Shown here in pieces: positions 1 through 10,565 of a stretch of DNA of 64,000 nucleotides. A program made the translations under genes and the position numbers. How positions within the stretch are numbered: position 1 is the first letter of the stretch; each line of letters begins with the position of its first letter. The stretch is from Prosthecomicrobium pneumaticum (GTDB lineage Bacteria; Pseudomonadota; Alphaproteobacteria; Rhizobiales; Kaistiaceae): positions 124,001 through 188,000 of the forward strand of contig NZ_JACHOO010000002.1 of NCBI RefSeq assembly GCF_014199915.1. The letters run 5' to 3'. The notes beneath the pieces are model-generated. The model was given only the letters and a program-made list of their open reading frames with translations, was not told where the DNA came from and did not search any database.

Positions 1-419
1 CGGTGGTGCAGACCGAGGAGGAGGTCGACCGCATGATGGCCGGGACGGGCGATGCGGTGAAGCTGCTCTTCGACACCGGCCACATCACCTGGGCCGGCGG
101 CGACGCCCCGACCGTCGCGGCGCGCCATCGCGACCGGATCGGCCATGTCCACGTCAAGGACGTGCGGCCCGAGGTGGCGAGGGAGGCGGCCGCCGCCGAC
201 TGGTCGTTCCTCGATGCCGTGCTCGCCGGCGTCTACACCGTGCCCGGCGACGGCTCGGTCGACTATATCGGCGTGATGAAGGCCCTGCCCGCCTATTCCG
301 GCTGGGTGGTGATCGAGGCCGAGCAGGACCCGAAAAAGGCCCACCCCGCGACCTATGTGAAGATGGGCTACGACAACCTCACCCGCTTCATGACCGCGGC
401 GGGCTGGAAGCGGGGCTGA
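1..419 (+). CDS. iolE: Myo-inosose-2 dehydratase IolE, 3' part only
   Basis: The frame is open from the window edge, so only about the last 139 residues of an enzyme normally near 300 residues are present. IolE dehydrates 2-keto-myo-inositol in the cytoplasm, the second step of inositol catabolism. The fragment carries the metal-site signatures of a xylose-isomerase-like TIM barrel: LLFDTGH (fragment residues 21-27), HVHVKD (48-53) and VIEAEQDP further on. iolB follows on the same strand after 311 bases of repeat-containing DNA, which fits an iol operon entering from the left. MocC of rhizopine catabolism is a close relative and the main alternative; the iolB neighbour favours IolE. Confidence 0.88.
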   Translation, partial: VVQTEEEVDRMMAGTGDAVKLLFDTGHITWAGGDAPTVAARHRDRIGHVHVKDVRPEVAREAAAADWSFLDAVLAGVYTVPGDGSVDYIGVMKALPAYSGWVVIEAEQDPKKAHPATYVKMGYDNLTRFMTAAGWKRG

Positions 420-455
420 GGCGCCGAGCGGAGCGGACGAACCGTCCTCTCCCCT

Positions 456-680
456 CGTCATCCCCGCGAAGGCGGGGATCCATGAAACAGGACGGCGCTC
501 GGCTTGATGGATCCACGCCTTCGCGAGGATGGCGGGTGGGACGGACAGGGCGGCAGCAGGCATGACCCGTCGGTGGTTGCCGACCGACCGGAGACTGCCC
601 CCTCTCCCGCCGCGCGGGAGAGGGCTTCGCGCGCTTGCGAAGGCGAAGCCGAGCCTGGACGCGAAGGGTGAGGGTCTTCG
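456..680. repeat. Cluster of palindromic intergenic repeats between iolE and iolB
   Basis: The 311-base gap between iolE and iolB holds no convincing gene. It contains ATCCCCGC-GAAG-GCGGGGAT at 460-479, a perfect stem of 8 bp. A diverged inverted partner lies near 510-535. From about 600 there is a copy of the second repeat family seen throughout the window, in which CTCTCCCGC and GCGGGAGAG face each other and are followed by a GGGTGAGGGT box. Elements of this kind are extragenic palindromes common in proteobacteria. As transcribed stems they may stabilise the upstream iolE message; that role is inferred. Confidence 0.7.
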
Positions 681-730
681 CCCGGGCCAGGGGCCGAGCG
701 CACGGTCCGGGAACGAGAATGGGAGAACAG

Positions 731-1531
731 ATGATGCCGAATCTGCGCGTGCGGCCCTCGGGAACGGGGGGCCGCGTCATCCATGTGACGCCGGAGAGCG
801 CCGGCTGGACCTATGTCGGCTTCGATCTCGTCCGCCTCGAAGGCGGCGAGCGGTTCGCGGGCGGCGAGCCCGGGCGCGAGGTCTGCCTCGTCGCGGTGAC
901 CGGCACGGCGCGGATCGAGGCGGCGGGCGCCCCGCTCGGCACGATCGGCGGGCGGACGAGCCCGTTCGCCGGGCCGGTGCCGGCGGCCTATCTGCCGGCG
1001 GGCACCGCATGGACCGCGATCGCCGAGGCCCCGCTCGAACTCGCCGTCTGCAGCGCGCCCGGAACCGGCGCCGGCACGGCCCGCATCATCGGGGCGGAGG
1101 CGATGAGCCGCGAGACGCGCGGCCGCGGCACCAATGTCCGCCATGTCACGAACATCCTGCCGGAGACCGACCCGACGGCGGAGAGCCTCCTCGTCGTCGA
1201 GGTGATCACACCCGGCGGCCACACATCGAGCTATCCACCGCACAAGCACGATCGCGATGCGCTGCCGGAGGAATCGCTTCTCGAGGAGACCTATTACCAT
1301 CGGCTCGACCCGCCGCAGGGCTTCGCCTTCCAGCGCGTCTACACCGATGACCGCAGCCTCGACGAGACGATGGTGGTCGAGGACGGCGACACGACGCTGG
1401 TGCCGAAAGGCTATCACCCGGTCGCCGCGATCCACGGCTACGATCTCTATTACCTCAACGTCATGGCCGGGCCGAAGCGGATCTGGAAATTCTGGAACGC
1501 CCCCGAGCACGCCTGGCTGCTCGCGAAGTGA
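731..1531 (+). CDS. iolB: 5-deoxy-glucuronate isomerase IolB
   Basis: IolB converts 5-deoxy-glucuronate to 2-deoxy-5-keto-gluconate, the fourth step of inositol breakdown in the cytoplasm. The 266-residue product has the usual length and the two-cupin organisation of the family. Metal-binding candidates are H171 and H173 (PHKHD), the acidic residues of the following EESLLEE stretch, and H229 (KGYHPV). I start it at the ATG at 731, because GGGAGA sits 5 bases upstream and the family motif begins directly after it. ATG at 734 is an equal alternative, and an upstream ATG at 719 lacks a ribosome site. It belongs with iolE to the inositol operon. Confidence 0.92.
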   Translation: MMPNLRVRPSGTGGRVIHVTPESAGWTYVGFDLVRLEGGERFAGGEPGREVCLVAVTGTARIEAAGAPLGTIGGRTSPFAGPVPAAYLPAGTAWTAIAEAPLELAVCSAPGTGAGTARIIGAEAMSRETRGRGTNVRHVTNILPETDPTAESLLVVEVITPGGHTSSYPPHKHDRDALPEESLLEETYYHRLDPPQGFAFQRVYTDDRSLDETMVVEDGDTTLVPKGYHPVAAIHGYDLYYLNVMAGPKRIWKFWNAPEHAWLLAK

Positions 1532-1539
1532 CGAAAGGC

Positions 1540-1566
1540 CCGCCGCGCCGCATGGCGGGGCGGCGG
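1540..1566. terminator. Stem-loop between convergent iolB and the autotransporter gene
   Basis: A 12-bp G+C-rich stem with one mismatch (11 of 12 pairs) and loop ATG fills most of the 56-base gap between the two convergent genes. There is no clear T-run, so it would be a bidirectional or Rho-assisted terminator. This is a structural inference. Confidence 0.45.
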
Positions 1567-1587
1567 ACCGTCGACCGGCGGGCGCGG

Positions 1588-3492
1588 TCAGAGCTTCAGG
1601 TCGAGGCCGATCTTGAAGGTGTGGCCTTCCGTGTCGTCGCCGAGATGGCCGGCATAGGAGGCGCCGAGGCTCGCATTGGGCGACAGAGCGAGGTCGAAGC
1701 CCGCCTCGGTGACGAGCGCGTTCTTCGCCATCGGCGTGCCGACGCTGTCGAAGCTCGCGCCGGTGCCGAAGGTGAGCCGGGCGTCCGGCGTCACGTCGCC
1801 CTCGGCGTGCTGCCAGCCCGCCATGCCGCGCAGCGTCACCTTGACGTCCCCGACCGCGAAGCCGGTCGAGGCGCGCAGGCCGAGCGTCGTGAACACCGTG
1901 TCGGTCTCCGCGTCCTCGCTCGACAGCGCGGCGGTGGTGCCGCCGGTCTCCGAGAAGCCGTCCGTGTCGAGATGGACATAGGCGAGCCCGGCGAAGGGCT
2001 CGAGCGCGCCGTGCGGCACGTCGATCCGGTAGCCGAGCTCGCCGAAGGCCTGCGCCGAGCCGGCATCATAATCCGCCGACAGCCGCTCGCTGAAGGCCGG
2101 GAAGACGACGTCGCGCTTCGTCTCGATCGAATGCCACGCATAGCTCGCGCCGGTGCGGAAGCCGAGCCTGCCCCATTCCGTGCCGCCATAGAGGCCGAGA
2201 TAGACATTGTCGGACGAGCCCGAGGAGGAGCGGGCATCGACGTCGAAATCGGTCGCGCTGAAGCCGGTCATCAGGCCGACCCGCCAGCCGCCGAGCGCGG
2301 CGTCGGCGCCGATCAGGAAGCCGCTCGTCGAGTGGTCGAAGGCGGCGGCATAACCCGCGGCGTCGGCCTTGCCGTTGAGGGTCAGGGCCTCGCTCCAGAT
2401 GACGAGGCCGCCGGCGGTCGCCGGGGCGGCGGCGATGCCGCCCTCGCCATAGGCGGAGACCGGCGCGGCGCTCGCACCCGGTGCCGCATAGGCCGAGCGC
2501 AGCCGGCCGTCCGCGGCGTCGCGCAGCAGCCGGCCGTCCTCGATCAGCGCGCCCTTGGCGCTCGCATGGATCTCGCCCGACAGCGCGTTGCCATAGGGCC
2601 GAAGGTAGCTGTAGAAGCCGATATCGGTGTTGCCGGTATCGACATTCTCCTCGCGGTTCAGGATGTTGAGCGTCCAGCCGTCGGCCGTCTGCCGGAAGGA
2701 CAGGCCCTCGACCTCCTGCTCGCCGTCGATCTTCAGATTGCCGAGCAGTTCGACTTCGCCCGTCTTGACGTTGGCGCGATAGATCAGCTTCTCGTCATTG
2801 TCGGTCGCGAAATACATCCAGCCGTCGAGCAGCTTGCCGCCCTGCGCCTGGTCGATCGTCTGCGACAGGGGGATGTATTCCTTGAACGACCAGTCGGCGA
2901 GATTGTAGACGGTCAGCTCGGTGGCGTTCTCATAGGCCATGCCGTAGCCGAGGCCGTTCTTGACGTCGACCGCCACCCAGCTCGCGATGTCGTGCACGCC
3001 GTGCGGCGGGTTGAGCGCGAAGGCCTGGCCGGTATAGGTCAGATCGCTCGCATTGTAGATCGCGAAGACCGGGTTCTCGTATTTCTCGTTGCTGACCGGG
3101 TCGCGCTGGCTCGAATCGAGCGAGATGTAGAGATAGCCGTCGGCATAGTCGATGTCGCCGATATGGTTGAGCCCGGCATCCGACAGCGCCGAGGGGATGG
3201 CGAGGACGTTCGGAATGGCCGGGTTGACGATGAGGCCCGTATTGAACGATCCGTCGGTGCGCTCGAGCGAGTTGGTGCCCGAGAAATACCAGTTGACCCC
3301 GTCGGTGGTGACGCCCTGCCCGCGCGACTGGTCGGCATCGGCGAAGGTGGTCTTCTCGACCATGATCCAGGGTTCGACCGCGGCGGCGGGTAGCGCGGCG
3401 ATGCAGACGAGGCCTGCCCCGACCACGAACGGCGTCGCGCGCCTTCCAATGACCTTGCGATCCGCCTTCCCGGTTCTCGTCTTCGGCTGCAT
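1588..3492 (-). CDS. Exported propeller-like protein with C-terminal autotransporter beta-barrel
   Basis: The 634-residue product begins with a basic stretch and a hydrophobic segment ending LPAAA, giving a likely Sec signal cleaved near residue 38. Residues about 39-370 look like a beta-propeller passenger, with recurring DGYLYISLD, DGWMYFATD and DGWTLNIL strands; no enzyme motif is recognised. Residues about 390-634 show the alternating aromatic/hydrophobic strands of an autotransporter barrel and end KIGLDLKL. The ATG at 3492 has AGAGGA about 9 bases upstream; the longer frame to 3627 has no such support. It is monocistronic, convergent with iolB. Outer-membrane location and surface display are inferred. 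The passenger's ligand or reaction is unknown. Confidence 0.75.
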   Translation of the reverse strand: MQPKTRTGKADRKVIGRRATPFVVGAGLVCIAALPAAAVEPWIMVEKTTFADADQSRGQGVTTDGVNWYFSGTNSLERTDGSFNTGLIVNPAIPNVLAIPSALSDAGLNHIGDIDYADGYLYISLDSSQRDPVSNEKYENPVFAIYNASDLTYTGQAFALNPPHGVHDIASWVAVDVKNGLGYGMAYENATELTVYNLADWSFKEYIPLSQTIDQAQGGKLLDGWMYFATDNDEKLIYRANVKTGEVELLGNLKIDGEQEVEGLSFRQTADGWTLNILNREENVDTGNTDIGFYSYLRPYGNALSGEIHASAKGALIEDGRLLRDAADGRLRSAYAAPGASAAPVSAYGEGGIAAAPATAGGLVIWSEALTLNGKADAAGYAAAFDHSTSGFLIGADAALGGWRVGLMTGFSATDFDVDARSSSGSSDNVYLGLYGGTEWGRLGFRTGASYAWHSIETKRDVVFPAFSERLSADYDAGSAQAFGELGYRIDVPHGALEPFAGLAYVHLDTDGFSETGGTTAALSSEDAETDTVFTTLGLRASTGFAVGDVKVTLRGMAGWQHAEGDVTPDARLTFGTGASFDSVGTPMAKNALVTEAGFDLALSPNASLGASYAGHLGDDTEGHTFKIGLDLKL

Positions 3493-3928
3493 CGTTCTGT
3501 TCCTCTGCTCGCAGTTCTCCGCCGGCGCGCGGCCGTGCGGCATCGAGCGCCGGCCGCAGGGAGGGCGGCCGTCGTCAATGGATCGGGGGGTGGGAGAGAC
3601 GGGGCGCCGCCCGAAGCCGAGGCGCAACGTCCCGCCGGGATTGTCCTTGCGCCGCCGCAGTGCAGGGCGGCGGCGGGATCGGCCCGATCTATTCAGGCCG
3701 AACTAAACGACAGACCATGACAATAGGATCGACCGTCCGCAGGACGTTCGCGCTCTATGGTCCCTGGCAATTAGTCTTGTCAGATCGAGAAAGAGTGAGA
3801 CGCTATACTCATGACGCTCGCCTTTTGGCTCGGGAACCGTCTATCCTGCCGGGACTCACGGGGAGGAGCGCGTCCGCAGAAGGCGTGTTCGATGAGGGAA
3901 GCTTCTAGACGGAGCACATGACGCTCGT
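3493..3928. other. Intergenic region with divergent promoters and an 11-bp direct repeat
   Basis: No gene is supported in this 436-base gap between the divergent autotransporter and GntR genes. It is noticeably more A+T-rich in its right half. TATACT at 3804-3809 is a candidate -10 box for the regulator gene, but no well-spaced -35 is evident. CATGACGCTCG occurs at 3810-3820 and again at 3917-3927, the second copy touching the regulator's start; it could be an autoregulatory site. The function of the rest is unknown. Confidence 0.4.
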
Positions 3929-4741
3929 ATGAATAATATGAAGAATGAGGGGACTTATGCGCGCGCGCTGGCGGTCTCCGCCCGCATCGGGGGGACGGCC
4001 GGCACCGGCTTGCACGCCCGCGTGCTGAACGAGATCGGCCAGAGCATTGTGCGGGGCGATCTCGTGCCGGGCGACCCGCTGCCGAACGCCGACGCCTGGA
4101 GCGCCGCGCACGGCGTCAGCCGCACCGTGCTGCGCGAAGTGATCAAGGTGCTCGCCGGCAAGGGCATGGTCGAGACGCGGACGAAGGTCGGCACGCGGGT
4201 GCGCCCGCGCAAGGACTGGAACTTCCTCGATCCGGATGTGCTCCTGTGGCGCTACGGCCCGTGGACGACCGCCGAGGAGGCGCGCTCGCTGTTCGAGCTG
4301 CGCCGGGCGATCGAGCCGGCGGCCGGCGCGCTCGCTGCGGCGCGCGCCACCGCGGCGGAGATCGCCGAGCTCTGGCGCCATCTCGCCGAGATGGAGCGGG
4401 CGGGCGATGACGGCGCCCGCTTCGCCGTGCCCGACCTCGCCTTTCACCAGGCGATCCTGCGCATGTCCGGCAATGAGCTGATCGGCTCGCTCGCCGCGCT
4501 GATCGAGACCGCGCTCGTCATCAGCCTGCGCCTTTCCGACGACAATCCGGAGGGCCAGGGCCATTCGCTCGGCCTGCATCGGCGGGTGATCGAGGGCATC
4601 GCCGCACGCGATCCGGCGGCGGCGAGCGCCGCCCTCCTCGCCCTGCTCGACGAGGCGGAGGCGGATGTGCGCAGCTCGCTCGCCGCCAGGCAGGCGCGCG
4701 GCGCACGGCCGCCGGCCGCCGCCGAGAGCGGCCGGCCCTGA
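3929..4741 (+). CDS. FadR-type GntR family transcriptional regulator
   Basis: The 270-residue product has an N-terminal winged helix (about residues 27-95; VSRTVLREVIKVLAGKGMVE is the recognition region) and a C-terminal all-helical FCD ligand domain (about 110-255). In the FCD domain LRRAIEP, LAFHQAI and LGLHRRVIEGI supply the usual metal- or acid-binding side chains. Relatives control sugar-acid or organic-acid catabolism and lose DNA binding on ligand. The neighbour gyrB is housekeeping, so the target is not evident. The ATG at 3929 overlaps the stop of a four-codon frame starting at 3918, and the nearest GGAG lies 14 bases upstream, so the start is a little uncertain; ATG at 3938 is the alternative. 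Confidence 0.85.
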   Translation: MNNMKNEGTYARALAVSARIGGTAGTGLHARVLNEIGQSIVRGDLVPGDPLPNADAWSAAHGVSRTVLREVIKVLAGKGMVETRTKVGTRVRPRKDWNFLDPDVLLWRYGPWTTAEEARSLFELRRAIEPAAGALAAARATAAEIAELWRHLAEMERAGDDGARFAVPDLAFHQAILRMSGNELIGSLAALIETALVISLRLSDDNPEGQGHSLGLHRRVIEGIAARDPAAASAALLALLDEAEADVRSSLAARQARGARPPAAAESGRP

Positions 4742-4881
4742 GCCCCCCGGGACGGGGCGCCGGCTCGCGCGACGCTTTGCCGGGGAAAGCGCGGCGGCGG
4801 CGGATTTCTGCCGCCTTCCGCCTCGATTTGGCCCCTGCGAAAGCCTACATTGGAAGCACGATTCGTACTCTAGATGTACCG

Positions 4882-4895
4882 CGCGCGTACGCGCG
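4882..4895. promoter_or_regulatory. Perfect 14-bp palindrome upstream of gyrB
   Basis: CGCGCGTACGCGCG is a perfect palindrome centred 34 bases before the gyrB start, in the probable 5' untranslated or promoter region. It could be an operator or could simply reflect the G+C-rich context. No binding protein can be assigned. Confidence 0.25.
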
Positions 4896-4904
4896 GGTGC
4901 GTAA

Positions 4905-7352
<2,448 letters not shown>

Positions 7353-7876
7353 GGTCATCAGGGAACGTTCCGGACGCGGCGCCACCCGTCACCCCGGCGC
7401 CTCCGTGCCGGGGTCCATCTCCGCTCAGGCTTTCGGACCGCCAATGCCGCCGTCATCCCGGGCCAGGCGCAGCCGAGGCTCGGGACCCATGCCGCCGAGC
7501 CGCCCGCTGTTTCAGGGATTCCCCCCTCGCGGCCATGACGGATGGGGCGCATCCGCCCGGACCACCGACCGGCACGATTATGGATGCCGGCACGGAGGCC
7601 GGCATGACGGATGGAGAGGACTGCGCACAGACCGGCCGGCAGGACGGTTGAGGCGGAGCGCACCCTCGCCCACCCCGGACACCCGTCACCCCGGCCTCCG
7701 TGCCGGGGTCGATAATCGTGACGCCGGGCCGGCCAGTCCACGGCCTGGCCCCCTGCGGAGCGCCGGCCCCCGCGGCCCCTGTGCCACGGTCCGAAGACTT
7801 CCGCCGGCTGCCCTTGCGTCCCGCCGTCCGGCTTCCCAGTTGCCGGGGCGTCGCCCGCCAGTAAAGAGCCCGACCG
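7353..7876. repeat. Intergenic region with mixed palindromic repeats
   Basis: No supported gene lies in this 524-base gap. It holds at least three repeat types. A CACCCCGGC...GCCGGGGT palindrome lies near 7388-7412, and a CGTCATCCCGGGC / GCTCGGGACC pair near 7453-7490. A facing pair of the element that builds the two large arrays of this window covers about 7571-7612 (GATTATGGATGCCGGCACGG type) and 7680-7728 (CACCCGTCACCCCGGCCTCC type, inverted). This single pair looks like the unamplified form of the array unit. Confidence 0.65.
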
Positions 7877-8380
7877 ATGTCGCTGACCCTCTACGACCTG
7901 ACCATCCCCGTCTATCGCCGCGGCTTCGCCGTGCTCGCCACCCTGCTCGACAAGGGCGAGGCGCACGCGCGCGACAATGGCGGCGATCCGGAAGCCCTCG
8001 TCGAGGCGCGGCTGGCACCCGACATGCTGCCGCTCGCCGGCCAGATCCAGCGGGCGAGCGACACCGCGAAGGCCGCCGTCGCGCGGCTCACCGCGACCGA
8101 GGCGCCGCGCTTTGCCGACGAGGAGAAGAGCCTCGCCGAACTGAAGGCGCGGATCGCGGCCACGGTCGCCTATCTCGACGGGGTGTTGCCCGAAGCGTTC
8201 GAGGGTGCCGCCGAGCGGATCATCCGCTGGGGTCGCGGTCAGCCGGTCGAGCAGGACGGCCGGACCTATCTCCTCACCTTCGCGCTGCCGAACTTCTTCT
8301 TCCATCTCACGACAGCCTACGCCATCCTGCGCCACCAGGGCGTGCCGGTCGGCAAGATGGACTATATCGGCCCGCTCTGA
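7877..8380 (+). CDS. DUF1993 family protein
   Basis: The 167-residue product matches the DUF1993 family in length and in its ends: the N-terminal LTLYDLTIPVYRRG and the C-terminal NFFFHLTTAYAILRHQGVPVG with GKMDYIG. The family is predicted to be an all-helical bundle related to the DinB/YfiT fold, but no reaction is established for it. It has no signal peptide or membrane segment, so it is probably cytoplasmic. It lies 88 bases before the metallopeptidase gene on the same strand, and the two might share a transcript. Confidence 0.8.
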   Translation: MSLTLYDLTIPVYRRGFAVLATLLDKGEAHARDNGGDPEALVEARLAPDMLPLAGQIQRASDTAKAAVARLTATEAPRFADEEKSLAELKARIAATVAYLDGVLPEAFEGAAERIIRWGRGQPVEQDGRTYLLTFALPNFFFHLTTAYAILRHQGVPVGKMDYIGPL

Positions 8381-8468
8381 CGGCGCGCCGCCGCCGACCG
8401 AGGTCCCGGTTCCGCCGCCCGCCGCGGGCTGGCAGAGTCGGGACCGTCCCGAATCAGCCGCCCAACCG

Positions 8469-9203
8469 ATGCGCCTCTTCGCCCCGCTCTCCCGCGCCGC
8501 CGCGCCGAAGCCCGATCACCTCCTCGTCGCGATCGACGGCGAGGCGGTGCGCGTCGCGATCAACTGGAATGCCCGGGCGCGGCGTTACACGCTGCGGCTG
8601 CGCGGCGCGGTGCGCGAGCCGGTGGTCACCATTCCGGCGCGCGGCCGCCTCGCCGAGGCGCAGGCCTTCCTCGACCGCCATGCCGGATGGCTGAAGACCC
8701 GGATGGCGGCGCTGCCCGCCGCACGGCCGATCGCCGACGGCGCCACGCTGCCGTTCCGCGGCGCCGAGGTGACGATCGTGCATCGGCCGGGCCGCGGCGT
8801 GACGCGGCTCGAGGGCGACCGGCTGATCGTCGCCGGCGACGCGGCGCATTTGAAGCGGCGGGTGCTCGATTTCCTGCGCCGCGAGGCGCGGGCCGATCTC
8901 GTCGCGGCCTCCGAGCGCCATGCCGCGGCGCTCGGCGTCGCGATCCGCTCGGTGACGGTCAAGGATCCGGTCAGCCGCTGGGGCTCCTGCTCCTCGTCGG
9001 GCGCGCTGTCCTATTCGTTCCGGCTCGTCATGGCGCCGCCCTTCGTGCTCGACTATCTCGCCGCGCACGAGGTCGCGCATCTGAAGGAGATGAACCATTC
9101 CGCCCGCTTCTGGCGGCTGGTCGACAGCCTCACGCCGCAGGTCGAGCCGGCCAGGGCCTGGCTCGCCCGTAACGGCGCGGCGCTCCACGCGGTCGGCGCC
9201 TGA
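8469..9203 (+). CDS. YgjP-like (SprT/WLM-type) zinc metallopeptidase domain protein
   Basis: The 244-residue protein is of the YgjP/DUF45 type. HEVAH at residues 200-204 gives two zinc ligands and the catalytic Glu, and the MNHSARFW stretch with H210 supplies the third ligand; SRWGSCSSSG just before it is typical of this family. Members are soluble and relate to SprT/Wss1 proteases, but substrates are mostly unknown. The ATG at 8469 gives the normal family length; a longer frame from 8205 overlaps the preceding gene and is not supported. Confidence 0.85.
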   Translation: MRLFAPLSRAAAPKPDHLLVAIDGEAVRVAINWNARARRYTLRLRGAVREPVVTIPARGRLAEAQAFLDRHAGWLKTRMAALPAARPIADGATLPFRGAEVTIVHRPGRGVTRLEGDRLIVAGDAAHLKRRVLDFLRREARADLVAASERHAAALGVAIRSVTVKDPVSRWGSCSSSGALSYSFRLVMAPPFVLDYLAAHEVAHLKEMNHSARFWRLVDSLTPQVEPARAWLARNGAALHAVGA

Positions 9204-9263
9204 GGCGGCTCCGGCACGGACCGCAGGCAGCGGCCGCCGGTCATCCTCGTGCAGGGGAAACCG

Positions 9264-9291
9264 CCGCACCGTCGATCGATCGGCGGTGCGG
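9264..9291. terminator. Stem-loop between convergent genes
   Basis: CCGCACCG (9264-9271) and CGGTGCGG (9284-9291) form a perfect 8-bp stem with a 12-base loop, midway between two convergent genes. No T-run follows. A bidirectional terminator role is inferred from position. Confidence 0.4.
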
Positions 9292-9335
9292 CCGCAAGTG
9301 CCGCCGAAACGGCGCCCGCGCCCCGCTGCCGCCGC

Positions 9336-9653
9336 TCAGGGCCGGCGGTGCTCGTCGGCCGGCAGCACCTCGTAATCGACCTCGATCACCCGGGCCGTCC
9401 CGCGCGGGGCCGGCCCGCCGCGGCGCATGGTCGCCTCTTCCTGCATCCGGCGCTGCGCCCGGCGGATGAGCGGGCCGCGGAACAGCCAGGCGAGACCGAC
9501 GATCGGCACCAGCACGAGGGCGAGGCCGAGCGAGAAGACGATCAGCGCGCCGGCGACGGCGAGGCCGAGTGCGGTCGCGAGCACGAGCGTGAGCTTGCCG
9601 CGCCATCCTTCGAGGGGCGTGCGTGTCGTGCCGAGCCGGTGGATATAGATCAT
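9336..9653 (-). CDS. Small membrane protein of unknown function
   Basis: The 105-residue product is not recognised. Residues about 21-58 are almost entirely hydrophobic (LTLVLATALGLAVAG and VLVPIVGLAWLF) and would make two closely spaced membrane helices. A basic loop (RGPLIRRAQRR) then leads to a charged C-terminal tail containing RVIEVDYEVLP, which fits a cytoplasmic tail. The ATG at 9653 has GGAGAGGG just upstream; an in-frame ATG at 9665 would add four residues. It is transcribed alone, divergent from the LOG-family gene. Confidence 0.6.
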   Translation of the reverse strand: MIYIHRLGTTRTPLEGWRGKLTLVLATALGLAVAGALIVFSLGLALVLVPIVGLAWLFRGPLIRRAQRRMQEEATMRRGGPAPRGTARVIEVDYEVLPADEHRRP

Positions 9654-9779
9654 GTCCCTCTCCATAGGTGCTGAGAGATGTGCGGTCGTCCCGCCCCCGA
9701 CACAAGGGGCGGCGCGCCGATTTGTGCCGGACGCCGGGCTGCGCTAAGCCGTCGCCTCCCCGCCCCGGAGCGCACGCCG

Positions 9780-10565
9780 ATGACCGACCATCCCTCCAAC
9801 GCACGGCAGATGGCGTCTCCGTCGTATCGCCTGCCGGCGCTCGACCAGGACTTCATCCTCGGCGATTCGACGCGCGGCCTGCGCTTCCTCCTCGAATACC
9901 AGAAGGCCGAGGAGGCGCTGCGGCAGTGGCGGATCCGCTCGACCATCGTCGTCTTCGGCAGCGCCCGCATCCGCGAGGACGGCAAGCCGAAGCACGCCCG
10001 CTGGTATGCCGAGGCGCGCGCCTTCGGCCGCATCGCCTCGGAGCGCGGCGGCGCCCGCGATCTCGTCGGCGGCCATCGCGACAATGTGATCGCGACCGGC
10101 GGCGGCCCGGGCATCATGGAGGCGGCGAACCGCGGCGCCGTCGATGCGGGCGCGCCCTCGATCGGCTTCAACATCACCCTGCCGCGCGAGCAGGAGCCGA
10201 ACGCCTATTCGACCCCGGAACTCACCTTCCGCTTCCACTATTTCGCGATGCGCAAGATGCATCTCGCGATGCGGGCGAACGCGCTCTGCGTCTTCCCCGG
10301 CGGCTTCGGCACGTTCGACGAGCTGTTCGAGCTGCTCACCCTGTCACAGACCGGCAAGGCGCCGCGCATCCCGGTCGTGCTGGTCGATCGCGATTACTGG
10401 ACGACGGTGGTCGATCTCGACCGGCTGATCGAGGAAGGCATGATCGCCGAGGCCGACCGGACACTGTTCGATTATGCCGAGAGCGCGGAGGAGGCGTGGG
10501 CGATCCTCGCCCGCAAACCCCTCGGCGCCCACCGCGCCCCGCCCGCGGACACCGCCGGCGCCTGA
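9780..10565 (+). CDS. LOG family protein (TIGR00730 Rossmann fold)
   Basis: The 261-residue cytoplasmic protein carries both family signatures: GGGPGIMEAANRG (about residues 107-119) and PGGFGTFDEL (about 173-182). These form the phosphoribohydrolase site that cleaves nucleoside 5'-monophosphates in cytokinin-activating LOG enzymes. This longer, N-terminally extended bacterial group may act on AMP or similar nucleotides rather than make cytokinin, so the substrate is uncertain. The ATG at 9780 follows GGAG by about 10 bases; the extra upstream frame from 9678 lacks support. Confidence 0.85.
   Translation: MTDHPSNARQMASPSYRLPALDQDFILGDSTRGLRFLLEYQKAEEALRQWRIRSTIVVFGSARIREDGKPKHARWYAEARAFGRIASERGGARDLVGGHRDNVIATGGGPGIMEAANRGAVDAGAPSIGFNITLPREQEPNAYSTPELTFRFHYFAMRKMHLAMRANALCVFPGGFGTFDELFELLTLSQTGKAPRIPVVLVDRDYWTTVVDLDRLIEEGMIAEADRTLFDYAESAEEAWAILARKPLGAHRAPPADTAGA

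Noticed and set aside
1528-3393. 621-codon open frame opposite the autotransporter gene
   Set aside because: Composition is that of a G+C-rich antisense frame, whereas the other strand shows a signal peptide and barrel strands.
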